DNA from: Caenibius sp. WL | Lineage (GTDB): Bacteria; Pseudomonadota; Alphaproteobacteria; Sphingomonadales; Sphingomonadaceae | Length of the DNA: 64,000 nucleotides | NCBI RefSeq assembly: GCF_019803445.1 | Contig: NZ_CP081844.1 | Coordinates: 2,678,501-2,742,500 of the forward strand | Reading direction: 5' to 3' | Shown here: one piece after another, positions 27,627 to 35,463 of the stretch | Position numbering within the stretch: position 1 is the stretch's first letter | Layout of the letters: each line of letters starts with the position of its first letter | Program-made: the position numbers and the translations under genes | The notes under the pieces: model-generated | Database searches by the model: none | What the model saw: only the letters and a program-made list of their open reading frames with translations | Told to the model about the DNA's origin: nothing

Positions 27627-28640
27627 TCAGCGCCAGCCGAGAACCTTGCGCACCGCTGCCTCGATCTTGTCGGTCGAAGGCAGGTATGCGCTTTCCAGTT
27701 CGCGGGCGAACGGGATCGGAGTATGCGGCGGAGTAACCGCCTGCGGCGGCGCCTTGAGGCTGGAAAACGCCTTGGCGGCCGCCAGTGCGCAGATATCCGC
27801 CGCAAGACCGCACCGTGGGGGTGCTTCGTCCACCACCACCAGACGCCCGGTGACCTCGATGGAATCGAGAATGGCTTCTTCATCCAGCGGGCTGGTGGTG
27901 CGCAAGTCGATCACATCGCAACCGATCCCCTCCTGCGCCAGTTTGTCGGCCACCGCTTCGCAAAAGCCCAGCAGGAGGCCGGATGAAACGATGGTGACAT
28001 CTTCCCCCGCACGGGTCAGCCGCGCATGGCCGAAGGGAATCGTGAAGTTCGGATCGTCCGGCACGTCCCCTTTCATCCCGTAAAGCGCTTTATGCTCCAG
28101 GAATACCACCGGATCGTCATCGCGAATGGCCGTGCGCAGCAGGCCTTTGACGTCGGCCGGGCTGGACGGCATCACGACTTTCAAGCCCGGCATGCCGGTC
28201 AGAATCTGGTGCACGGACTGGCTATGCTGCGCCGCCGCGTTGTAGCCTGCGCCATAGACCAGGCGCAGCACTGCCGGGCAGCGGGTCTTGCCACCGAACA
28301 TGTAACGAAATTTGGCCATCTGGTTCCAGATCTGGTCCAGACAGACACCGATGAAATCGGCGAACATCAGTTCCGCGATCGGCCGCTTGCCCGCCAAGGC
28401 CAGACCCGAGGCCGCGCCGATAATCGCGCTTTCCGAAATCGGGGTGTCGATCATCCGTTCTTTGCCGAACTTGTCGAACAGGCCGACCGAGGTCGACCAG
28501 ATTCCGCCGATGGCTTCCGGCCCGCCCGCGGTTCCCATGCCGCCGACGATATCTTCCCCCAGCATCACAACGTTGGGGTCGCGCTCCATTTCTTCGGCAA
28601 TCGTCGAGACCACTGCCTCGCGGTACATCATCTGAGCCAT
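27627..28640 (-). CDS. 2-oxoacid dehydrogenase E1 component, beta subunit
   Basis: 337 residues, the normal length of E1beta in acetoin/pyruvate/branched-chain dehydrogenase complexes. Thiamine-diphosphate-binding glutamate region VMLGEDIVGG near the N-terminus, then RMIDTPISESAIIGAASGLA and PIAELMFADFIGVCLDQIWN, and a C-terminal transketolase domain (EDVTIVSSGLLLGFCEA). It starts 18 bases after the E1alpha stop and ends 14 bases before the E2 start. With E1alpha it decarboxylates a 2-oxo acid (or cleaves an acetoin-like substrate) and loads the lipoyl arm; the specificity is not visible. Confidence 0.94.
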   Translation of the reverse strand: MAQMMYREAVVSTIAEEMERDPNVVMLGEDIVGGMGTAGGPEAIGGIWSTSVGLFDKFGKERMIDTPISESAIIGAASGLALAGKRPIAELMFADFIGVCLDQIWNQMAKFRYMFGGKTRCPAVLRLVYGAGYNAAAQHSQSVHQILTGMPGLKVVMPSSPADVKGLLRTAIRDDDPVVFLEHKALYGMKGDVPDDPNFTIPFGHARLTRAGEDVTIVSSGLLLGFCEAVADKLAQEGIGCDVIDLRTTSPLDEEAILDSIEVTGRLVVVDEAPPRCGLAADICALAAAKAFSSLKAPPQAVTPPHTPIPFARELESAYLPSTDKIEAAVRKVLGWR

Positions 28641-28658
28641 TTTTTGTCGCTCCCCGGA

Positions 28659-29630
28659 TCAGTAGGCAATGTAAACGTCGGCAAGGACGTCATCGGCGGT
28701 GGGGCGCTCCGCAGCGCGGGCGGCCTGCACCGCATTTTCGATCTCCGCCAGAACCTCGGCATCGAGCGTGTCGAGATCCTCATCGGTCAGCAGCTTCGCG
28801 CTGGTGACGCTGGCGCGGAAATTCTTCAGGCAATCGCGCGTTTCCCGGATGCGGTCGACTTCCCCCTTGCCGCGATAACGCTGTGGATCGCCTTCGAAAT
28901 GCCCGAAGAAGCGTTCGGTATCGAATTCCACCGCCGCCGGGCCGTTGCCCGCGCGAACATGGTCGAGAACTTCGCGCATGGTTTCATAAACAGCGAAGAA
29001 ATCGGTGCCATCGGCGCGCCAGACTTTCATGCCGAACGCTTCCGCGCGGCTGGCGATGTCGTTGGCCGTGCCAACCGCGTAATCCACGCCGGTGTGTTCG
29101 GAATAATGGTTGTTCTCGAACACGAAGATGCACGGCGCCTGCGTCACCACGGCCAGATTCATCGCTTCGAACGTGGTCCCCTGATTGCACGCGCCATCAC
29201 CCGAAAAGGCGATCGAGACTTTTCCTTTGCCATCGATCTTGGCGGAGATCGCTGCGCCCACCGCGATAGGGGCGCCCGCCCCCACGATCCCGTTGGCGCC
29301 CAGCATGCCGACATCCACATCGGCAATATGCATGGAGCCGCCCTTGCCTTTGCAAAGCCCTTCGCGGCTACCCCAGATCTCCTTCATCATGTCCACCACG
29401 TCGCATCCCTTGGCCAGGCAGTGCCCGTGGCCCCTGTGAGTGGAGATGATCTTGTCTTCCCGGTCCAGGTGATCGCACACCCCCACCGCCACGGCTTCCT
29501 GCCCGCAATAGAGATGGGTAAAACCGGCGATTTCCCCGGTCTGGATTTCCACGTGCAGACGTTCCTCGAACTCCCGCACCACCTTCATGCGGCGATAGGC
29601 ACCCAGCAGCGCTTCTCGGCTCAGTTGCAT
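28659..29630 (-). CDS. 2-oxoacid dehydrogenase E1 component, alpha subunit
   Basis: 323 residues with the thiamine-diphosphate motif from GDGACNQG (144-151) to ENNHYSEHT (172-180), and STHRGHGHCLAKG and KGKGGSMHI upstream of it. ATG at 29630 has a GAGGAGAGG-like site nearby. The length and the HxGHGH.LAKG / GxGGSMH features fit the acetoin-dehydrogenase/pyruvate-type E1alpha rather than the larger branched-chain type, but this is a soft call. It sits third after the DUF35/thiolase/dehydrogenase genes, and the whole complex is transcribed as one unit. Confidence 0.94.
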   Translation of the reverse strand: MQLSREALLGAYRRMKVVREFEERLHVEIQTGEIAGFTHLYCGQEAVAVGVCDHLDREDKIISTHRGHGHCLAKGCDVVDMMKEIWGSREGLCKGKGGSMHIADVDVGMLGANGIVGAGAPIAVGAAISAKIDGKGKVSIAFSGDGACNQGTTFEAMNLAVVTQAPCIFVFENNHYSEHTGVDYAVGTANDIASRAEAFGMKVWRADGTDFFAVYETMREVLDHVRAGNGPAAVEFDTERFFGHFEGDPQRYRGKGEVDRIRETRDCLKNFRASVTSAKLLTDEDLDTLDAEVLAEIENAVQAARAAERPTADDVLADVYIAY

Positions 29631-29649
29631 GGTTATTCCCTCTCCTCTC

Positions 29650-30858
29650 TCACAGGTCGAGCACCGACCGTGCGATGATGTTGGACTGAATTTCGTTCGA
29701 CCCGCCGAAAATCGTCCAGGCCAGACTGTTCAGGTAACGCGGTGCCGCCACTTGCGCGGCTTGCGTATGCAGTGGCGCGGGCGCGCGATCGCCATAAAGC
29801 GGCCGCCGCATTTCGAGCTGAAGGCCTAGCGCCCCATACAAATCCACTGCCAGCAGATCGATGTCCTGCCGCAAATTGGACGCAAGGAGCTTGGTCAGCG
29901 AAGTTTGTGGCCCCGGTTTGCGGCCCTTGGCGATCTCGGTGACGATCCGCAGTTCGATCATCTCCAGCGCCTGTGCGGCGAGCCGCACCCTGGCAATGCG
30001 GCGCTGCCATTGCGGATCGTCGGCAAGAGCATGTCCCTTGCCATCGCATTCGCTCTTGGCCGCCTGCTCCAGTTGCGCGAGATCGTAAATCAGCTTCGGC
30101 GCATGGCAGGAACCGCCCCGTTCGTTTTCGAGGAGGAACTTGGCGATGGTCCAGCCCGCCCCTTCTTCGCCCACACGATCCGATACCGGCACGACAACGT
30201 CTTCCAGAAACACCTGATTGACTTCGTGATCGCCTGCTACGGTCAGGATCGGACGCACCGATATGCCGGGCTGATTGAGGTCCACCAGCAGGAAGGAAAT
30301 GCCTGCCTGCTTCTTGCCCTCGGTATCCGTCCTCACGAGACAGAACATACGGTTGGCGTGATGCGCATGCGTGGTCCAGATCTTCGATCCGTTGAGGATA
30401 TAGCGATCCCCATCCCGCACAGCGCGGCATTTGAGCGAAGCAAGATCCGAACCGCTGCCCGGCTCGGAAAAACCCTGGCACCAGTAGTCCTCGCCCGACA
30501 GGATGCGCGGCAGATAATGCGCCTTCTGTTCAGGCGTGCCGAATGTCCAGAGAACCGGCGCGAGAAGTTTCAGCCCCATAACCGTCAGGCTGGGCGCGCC
30601 TTCCTCTGCGCATTCCTTCTCGAAAATGTAGCGCTGCACCGGGCTCCAGCCGGTCCCGCCATACTCCGCAGGCCAATTGTATCCCAGCCAGCCCTTGGCA
30701 TGGAGAACGGCATTCCATGCCTGGCCGATTTCGGGTTCGACAAATACCGTCGGTGATGCCGCGGCGCCGGACTTGACCGCAGCGGGCAGATTGTCCCGCA
30801 AGAATGCCCGCACCTCATCGCGAAATGCGGCTTCTTCAGGGGAGAGGTCGATATCCAT
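29650..30858 (-). CDS. Acyl-CoA dehydrogenase
   Basis: 402 residues. N-terminal domain DIDLSPEEAAFRDEVRAFLR, substrate-cleft YNWPAEYGGTGWSPVQRYIF, FAD-binding WCQGFSEPGSGSDLASL (about 128-144) and C-terminal IFGGSNEIQSNIIARSVL. It resembles the FadE subfamily used on bulky CoA thioesters such as steroid and terpenoid side chains. It is adjacent to the thiolase-like gene (stop/start abut at 30858/30859), and a separate dehydrogenase is encoded divergently at 33478. Some of this subfamily form alpha2beta2 heteromers from two different genes, so 29650 and 33478 may be partners. Confidence 0.92.
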   Translation of the reverse strand: MDIDLSPEEAAFRDEVRAFLRDNLPAAVKSGAAASPTVFVEPEIGQAWNAVLHAKGWLGYNWPAEYGGTGWSPVQRYIFEKECAEEGAPSLTVMGLKLLAPVLWTFGTPEQKAHYLPRILSGEDYWCQGFSEPGSGSDLASLKCRAVRDGDRYILNGSKIWTTHAHHANRMFCLVRTDTEGKKQAGISFLLVDLNQPGISVRPILTVAGDHEVNQVFLEDVVVPVSDRVGEEGAGWTIAKFLLENERGGSCHAPKLIYDLAQLEQAAKSECDGKGHALADDPQWQRRIARVRLAAQALEMIELRIVTEIAKGRKPGPQTSLTKLLASNLRQDIDLLAVDLYGALGLQLEMRRPLYGDRAPAPLHTQAAQVAAPRYLNSLAWTIFGGSNEIQSNIIARSVLDL

Positions 30859-32007
30859 TCAGCGTTCCAGAATCGTTACGGCAGAAACGCCGGGGGCGCC
30901 GTAAACATGGCTGTAAGCGGTAGTGGGGCAGCCGGGCACTTGCCGCCCGCCGCCATCCCCGCGCAACTGGACCACGTTTTCGTAAACCTGGCGCAGGCCG
31001 GAAGCGCCGATCGGCTCACCACAGGCAAGGCAACCGCCATCCGTGTTGACCGGCAACTTGCCGTCGATTTCGGTCAATCCCTCGGCCAGCCAGCGTTCCT
31101 GCTCACCGTCCCGGCAGAAGCCGTTCTCGGCCATATGCATGATCTCCGCGCCCGCTTCGGTATCCTGAAGCTGGGCAACGGCAATATCCTCCGGCCCGAT
31201 CCCCGCGAGATCGAATGCGGCGGCCGAGGCGATGTTCGTTGCCGATCCGCCGCGCTCCACATCAATGGACGGCGCGAACACCTCGAACGAGCCCGGCGGG
31301 CGCGTCCGCATCGTCGCCGCTTTCAGACGGACAAGCGGTTTGCCCAGTTCGCGCGCCTTCTTCTCACTGGCGAGCAGCAGCGCCACGCCCCCTTCCGCGG
31401 GCGAGCAGAACATGAACTTGGTATAAGGATCGCTGACCATCGGCGCGTTCATGATATCCGTCAGCATCACCGGCTCGCGCCGCCACGCATGCGGGGCATG
31501 TACCGCATTGCGAAACGCCTTTTCCGCAACCCGGCCCAGCGATTGCGGGGAAATACCATGATCGTGCATGTACCGCATGATCTTGTTGGCAAAGAACTGG
31601 GTGGTAATCATGTAACCTGCTTCGCCGTACCAGTCGGGCAGGTTGTATTCGGATGGCAGGGCATTGAATGCCCCGCGCGGATGCTTGTCGAAACCGACCG
31701 CCAGCCCCAATTCGAATTCGCCCGATTTGATCGCCATCTGCGCTGAAAACAGCGCCGATCCGCCCGCCGCGCAACCGTTACGGACATTGATGAACTGAAC
31801 CCCCGTCAACCCCAGCCGCTCCACCATCGTGTCCGGGTTTCCGGCTGCATCGGAACCGCCATAAGCGAACTGCACATCGCTCCATTCCACTCCGGCATCC
31901 GCCAGCGCCTGACGGACCGCGAACACCCCCTGATCGAGCCCGGAAAGGCCATCCGTCCGCCCAAAGGGATGGATACCGATACCAACAATGCAAACATTGC
32001 CCATCAT
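30859..32007 (-). CDS. Thiolase-fold protein of the SCP2/lipid-transfer (Ltp) type
   Basis: 382 residues. Thiolase fold with a nucleophile-position cysteine C79 in NVRNGCAAGG, but the usual catalytic GHPxGASG reads ACGEPIGASG, so the His is replaced by Glu. The C-terminal end TAYSHVYGAPGVSAVTI also lacks the classical Cys-Gly-Gly-Gly. In steroid side-chain degradation, Ltp2-type proteins of this fold work as retro-aldolases with a DUF35 partner. Here the start ATG overlaps the stop of a DUF35 gene (ATGA), the arrangement expected for such a complex. Function as aldolase rather than thiolase is inferred. Confidence 0.85.
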   Translation of the reverse strand: MMGNVCIVGIGIHPFGRTDGLSGLDQGVFAVRQALADAGVEWSDVQFAYGGSDAAGNPDTMVERLGLTGVQFINVRNGCAAGGSALFSAQMAIKSGEFELGLAVGFDKHPRGAFNALPSEYNLPDWYGEAGYMITTQFFANKIMRYMHDHGISPQSLGRVAEKAFRNAVHAPHAWRREPVMLTDIMNAPMVSDPYTKFMFCSPAEGGVALLLASEKKARELGKPLVRLKAATMRTRPPGSFEVFAPSIDVERGGSATNIASAAAFDLAGIGPEDIAVAQLQDTEAGAEIMHMAENGFCRDGEQERWLAEGLTEIDGKLPVNTDGGCLACGEPIGASGLRQVYENVVQLRGDGGGRQVPGCPTTAYSHVYGAPGVSAVTILER

Positions 32008-32396
32008 GCCGCTCCTGCGGGTTTGAAGGCATGGACCATGACCGGATCGATGGCCTCGGCATCGAGCGGCACGACCGTCAGTTCGAGCGGCATGCCAATG
32101 GCGATATCGTCAAACGCGATATCGGTCAGGCGCGCTTCGACAATTGTCTCTCCCGCAAGCTCGACATAACCGACAGGCCAGGGATGGAAGGCATCTGGCC
32201 CGGCATAAGGCGGCGACTTCGGGCGATAGCGCTGAATCGTGTAGGACCACAGCGTGCCCTGCCGCTGCAGCGGGTAAGGCTCGTACTCGCCGCTCTCCGG
32301 GCAGGGGAAAACAATTCGGCCCGTTTCCCGATTCCTGCCGCCAACCAGCCGCGGCGGTATCTCATCTGTCAGCAGCCCTTCGGCAATCATTCGCAT
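32004..32396 (-). CDS. DUF35 OB-fold protein, partner of the thiolase-like enzyme
   Basis: 130 residues from ATG 32396 (an upstream TTG at 32447 is also in frame). The region RNRETGRIVFPCPESGEYE corresponds to the zinc-ribbon part of DUF35 proteins but keeps only one cysteine, so metal binding is probably lost. The OB-fold part follows: GTLWSYTIQRYRPKSPPYAG, PWPVGYVELAGETIVEARLT and DIAIGMPLELTVVPL. DUF35 proteins bind and present acyl-CoA to thiolase-fold partners, and the stop overlaps the start of the thiolase-like gene. First gene of the ten-gene operon; a pair of CTAG elements lies just upstream. Confidence 0.82.
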   Translation of the reverse strand: MRMIAEGLLTDEIPPRLVGGRNRETGRIVFPCPESGEYEPYPLQRQGTLWSYTIQRYRPKSPPYAGPDAFHPWPVGYVELAGETIVEARLTDIAFDDIAIGMPLELTVVPLDAEAIDPVMVHAFKPAGAA

Positions 32397-32468
32397 TTCG
32401 GTTTCCAGAGACGATTCCTCTCCGAAAACCTTTAGGCCGTCCTGCAACCTTTCCGACTCATCAAAACG

Positions 32469-32541
32469 CTAGGGTCTTGTTGTAATGCGCTTCCCTGCAG
32501 CACACGCATGCCCGGTTCCCGGCCGAAACCGGACACTAGGG
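32469..32541 (-). promoter_or_regulatory. Two CTAG elements upstream of the ten-gene operon
   Basis: CTAGGG at 32469-32474 (73 bases before ATG 32396) and again at 32536-32541, both with the same orientation (read on the minus strand as CCCTAG followed by C/T). They belong to a motif seen in at least six other promoters of the window. Confidence 0.45.
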
Positions 32542-32552
32542 CAAAACCATCC

Positions 32553-33329
32553 TCACTTTTTGGCGAGTGAGATATAGCCCAGTTGCGCCGCTTTGAAGAC
32601 GGTCTGGCTGCGATTGACAGCGTTGAGCTTGGTCGCCGCGTTGTGGATGTGGAACCGCACCGTTGCCCGGCTGCGCGACATGATCATGCTGATTTCCAGA
32701 TCGGTCTTCCCGATTGCCGCCCAGCGCAGACATTCCACCTCACGTTTGGACAGACGCGAATCCGGTGGCAGCGCCTGATGCGTACCCATCACCTGCACAT
32801 AGGTGGCGATAAAAGTTCGCGCATACAGACCAAAGGCATCACCTAGCAGGGCGAAGTCCTCGGTCAGGTCGGTCTTATCCCGGTCTTCCGGGTTGAAGCT
32901 GACCGCACCGATCTGCCCGAACGGCAAATGCACCGGCACAACAATCGCTGCCTTGGTCAACGCGCGGTGTTCGAAATTGGTGAGATCGACCGATTCCAGA
33001 TAAGGGTTGTGTTCCATCGTCCGGAAACCGCCCGCATTCACCCAGAACGGCTGACTTTCGAACCGGCATGCCGCAGTCAGCGGAGAATCCAGCGCCAGCT
33101 TCGAATTGCGCCACCACACCCGCTCTTCATCCGGCCAACCGAATACCGAATGGGCCAGGATATTTCCTTCGGCATCAACCGGCGTCCTTTTGTCTGCGAT
33201 ATCGTGCGCCGGGGCCACCCGCATGCCATGTGCATGCGCGATCCGATGAAGCGCTTCGGCAGCCGGCCGAATTTTCTCCGGGCCGGTGACGCGAACCGCA
33301 TCGATGTTCTCTTGGGATAGAAGCACCAT
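32553..33329 (-). CDS. LuxR-family regulator with autoinducer-binding-like domain
   Basis: 258 residues. The N-terminal about 170 residues resemble the ligand domain of quorum-type LuxR proteins (VWWRNSKLALDSPLTAACRF, then VPVHLPFGQIGAVSFNPED), and the C-terminal helix-turn-helix is LSKREVECLRWAAIGKTDLE, then RATVRFHIHNAATKLNAVNR. ATG at 33329 follows GGGAGAGG. No LuxI-type synthase is visible, so it would be a LuxR 'solo', possibly sensing the substrate or a derivative. It sits upstream of the catabolic operon on the same strand and divergent from an acyl-CoA dehydrogenase gene. It is the best candidate regulator for the CTAG-containing promoters. Confidence 0.88.
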   Translation of the reverse strand: MVLLSQENIDAVRVTGPEKIRPAAEALHRIAHAHGMRVAPAHDIADKRTPVDAEGNILAHSVFGWPDEERVWWRNSKLALDSPLTAACRFESQPFWVNAGGFRTMEHNPYLESVDLTNFEHRALTKAAIVVPVHLPFGQIGAVSFNPEDRDKTDLTEDFALLGDAFGLYARTFIATYVQVMGTHQALPPDSRLSKREVECLRWAAIGKTDLEISMIMSRSRATVRFHIHNAATKLNAVNRSQTVFKAAQLGYISLAKK

Positions 33330-33405
33330 TTTTTCCTCTCCCGGCCATGAGTATCGCCATTGGCCATGAGACACAATTGGTTCGCCATGCAGGAGCAGAC
33401 CGTTA

Positions 33406-33412
33406 CCCCTAG
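33406..33412. promoter_or_regulatory. CTAG element in divergent LuxR/dehydrogenase promoter
   Basis: CCCCTAG at 33406-33412, 66 bases before the GTG of the dehydrogenase at 33478 and 77 bases before the LuxR start at 33329. The spacing matches that seen at other copies. Confidence 0.45.
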
Positions 33413-33477
33413 CTTTTTGCCCAGCGCAGCGCGGGATCGATTGATGATACAGCCCGATCGGAAAGAGGGAGTATCAG

Positions 33478-34593
33478 GTGAATTTCGATCTCAGCGAAGA
33501 CGAAGAAATGCTGAAGGCGCTGGCCGAACGTTTCGTCACCGACAATTACGATTTTGAAAGCAGGCGTACTTTTCTGGCCGAAGCCAACGGCTATTCACAA
33601 ACGAACTGGGCTCTGCTGGGCGAACTGGGGCTGATCGGCGCCATGTTTGACGAGAAGGACGGCGGGCTCGATCTGGGCGCCACCGGGATTGCCACGATCT
33701 TCGAGGCGCTGGGCCGCGGATTGGTGGTCGAACCTTTGATCGAAAACGTGCTTCTGGCCGGGCGGCTGTTTGCAAGCTGTGCGGATCAAGATCTGCGCGA
33801 TGCATGGCTACCCGGTATTCTGACGGGCGAGCAACGCATTGCCTTGGCCAACACGGAAATCCATGGCCGCCCCGGCCTCCTCTGGACCGAAACCGCAGCG
33901 CGTATCGATGGCGCGGGCTATCGTCTCTCGGGCATCAAGACTTGCGTTCCGGCCGGCGCCGGCGCCGGTGCCTATATCGTCGTCGCCCGCACCCATGGCG
34001 CGCCGGACGATGCTGATGGCGCCGCGTTGTTCTTCGTTCCCGCCGACAGCCCCGGTATCAAAACCGAAAACTGGCGGATGACCGATGGCAGCATGGCGGC
34101 ATGGCTCACGCTGGATGATGTTGCGGTTGCGGAAAGCCAACGGCTGAACGGCGGATGGGCAGCAGTGGAAGCTGCGGAAGATTTTGCGAATCTTGCGCGC
34201 GCTGCCGAAGCGCTGGGTATCATGGAACGCAGCTTCGCAGAAACTCTGGAATACCTGAACACGCGCGAACAATTCGGCGTCAAGCTTGGCTCGTTTCAGG
34301 CGCTCCAGCACCGTATGGCCACGCAGTACGCGGTGCTGGAGCAGTGCCGCGGCCTGTTGCATCTTGCCCTGATCAGTCATGGCAGCGACCGGTTTACCTC
34401 GGCCGTACAGGGTCTGCGCGCCTTTGTCGGTCCGGCCTCGATCACGTTGAGCCAGGAAATGGTGCAAATGCATGGCGGCATGGGGGTGACCGATGAACTG
34501 TCCATCGGCCATGCCCACAAACGCCTGCTGACCCTTTCCCGTTGGCCTGACAGCCCCGAAATCGCACTGAACCGCTACGCCAACACCGTTTGA
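33478..34593 (+). CDS. Acyl-CoA dehydrogenase, GTG start
   Basis: 371 residues. GTG at 33478 has GGGAG 7 bases upstream. N-terminal NFDLSEDEEMLKALAERFV, middle beta domain (about 120-220) and C-terminal bundle with LNTREQFGVKLGSFQALQHR and MHGGMGVTDELSIGHAHKRL. The FAD-binding loop is atypical: the usual S(E)PxxGSD is replaced by ANTEIHGRPGLLW, as in the small non-FAD-binding-like subunits of heteromeric FadE pairs. It is divergent from the LuxR gene and ends at a strong terminator. It may pair with the dehydrogenase at 29650-30858. Confidence 0.88.
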   Translation: MNFDLSEDEEMLKALAERFVTDNYDFESRRTFLAEANGYSQTNWALLGELGLIGAMFDEKDGGLDLGATGIATIFEALGRGLVVEPLIENVLLAGRLFASCADQDLRDAWLPGILTGEQRIALANTEIHGRPGLLWTETAARIDGAGYRLSGIKTCVPAGAGAGAYIVVARTHGAPDDADGAALFFVPADSPGIKTENWRMTDGSMAAWLTLDDVAVAESQRLNGGWAAVEAAEDFANLARAAEALGIMERSFAETLEYLNTREQFGVKLGSFQALQHRMATQYAVLEQCRGLLHLALISHGSDRFTSAVQGLRAFVGPASITLSQEMVQMHGGMGVTDELSIGHAHKRLLTLSRWPDSPEIALNRYANTV

Positions 34594-34629
34594 TCGGAAA
34601 CCCGGACACGCCCCTGGTCATACAAATGA

Positions 34630-34674
34630 AAATGGCTGGATCGGTCTACCTCATTCCAACCGATCCAGCCATTT
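34630..34674. terminator. Strong bidirectional terminator
   Basis: Perfect 16-bp stem from 34630-34645 (AAATGGCTGGATCGGT) to 34659-34674, with a 13-base loop, between a rightward dehydrogenase and a leftward ThuA-like gene. A/T ends on both sides give a short U tract in either direction. Confidence 0.8.
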
Positions 34675-34689
34675 CCACATTCCCGCTGA

Positions 34690-35463
34690 TCAGGCTGGCG
34701 CACGTTCTTTCAACCAGCCGATCCCCCGCCGCAGCAGATCGTAGAATACCGGCAAATCCCAAGCGCAGCGGTCCACCGTGGGCCACCAATCGACCATGGG
34801 CTGCAAATCGTAATGTCCGCGGCAATGGCCAAGCGTCAGATAGAGCACCGCCCCCCGGCCATGCTCCTTGATGTAATAGACCGGATGTTTGCCCGGTGCG
34901 CCATCCGCTTCAACGAAACCCGTGCCCGGCTGCGTGCATTCGGTTTCCAGCAGAACATGCAGATCGCCATGCGTCTCCATGTGATAGAGTTCATCGGTGG
35001 TGTCGAAGGGCTCCACCCCCTGCACCAACGGATGCGCCGGGTCGGCGACCGTCACGGTGTAAGGCGCGATCGGCGGATGCGAGATGAACTGGCTGCCCAC
35101 CAGATCCATGAACAGCGGGGCCCAGCGGGGGGCATCCCACAAGCCGTTGTCCAGCAGGCGCAGCACGGAATTGGTGCCATGCAGCGCGTACCAGCGGCCA
35201 CCGCGCTCCAGCCAGTCGCGCAGCGCCTCCTGCGCTTTCAGCGAAGGGGTAACATCGCAGGTATAGGTGATGAGAATATCAGCCGCTTCGATCGCCTCGA
35301 CCGTTTCATAATTCTCGAACACCCGCGTGCGGATGCGCGGATCTTCCGCCAGCAACTTGAGCAACTCGAGCCGGGCAAAATCCATGTCATGCCAGACACC
35401 GCCACACACAAGGACGCAGTCGATCCGTGGGGGGTGAACCTCCCCCTCGCCAGCACCGCTCAC
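34690..35463 (-). CDS. ThuA-like protein
   Basis: 257 residues from GTG 35463, which overlaps the stop of the upstream Rieske gene as GTGA; a longer frame to 35658 is not used. The class-I glutamine-amidotransferase-like fold of the ThuA family is recognisable: ADILITYTCDVTPSLKAQEA, then GGRWYALHGTNSVLRLL, HPLVQGVEPFDTTDELYHME and a C-terminal GAVLYLTLGHCRGHYDLQ. ThuA proteins occur in trehalose and other sugar catabolism, and their exact reaction is still debated. A coupled Rieske/ThuA pair is unusual; a paralogue occurs at 49227. Confidence 0.85.
   Translation of the reverse strand: MSGAGEGEVHPPRIDCVLVCGGVWHDMDFARLELLKLLAEDPRIRTRVFENYETVEAIEAADILITYTCDVTPSLKAQEALRDWLERGGRWYALHGTNSVLRLLDNGLWDAPRWAPLFMDLVGSQFISHPPIAPYTVTVADPAHPLVQGVEPFDTTDELYHMETHGDLHVLLETECTQPGTGFVEADGAPGKHPVYYIKEHGRGAVLYLTLGHCRGHYDLQPMVDWWPTVDRCAWDLPVFYDLLRRGIGWLKERAPA

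Noticed and set aside
26371-28083. 570-codon plus-strand frame over E2
   Set aside because: Antisense to E2, no domain signature.
28026-29678. 550-codon plus-strand frame over E1 genes
   Set aside because: Antisense to E1alpha and E1beta, both with intact motifs.
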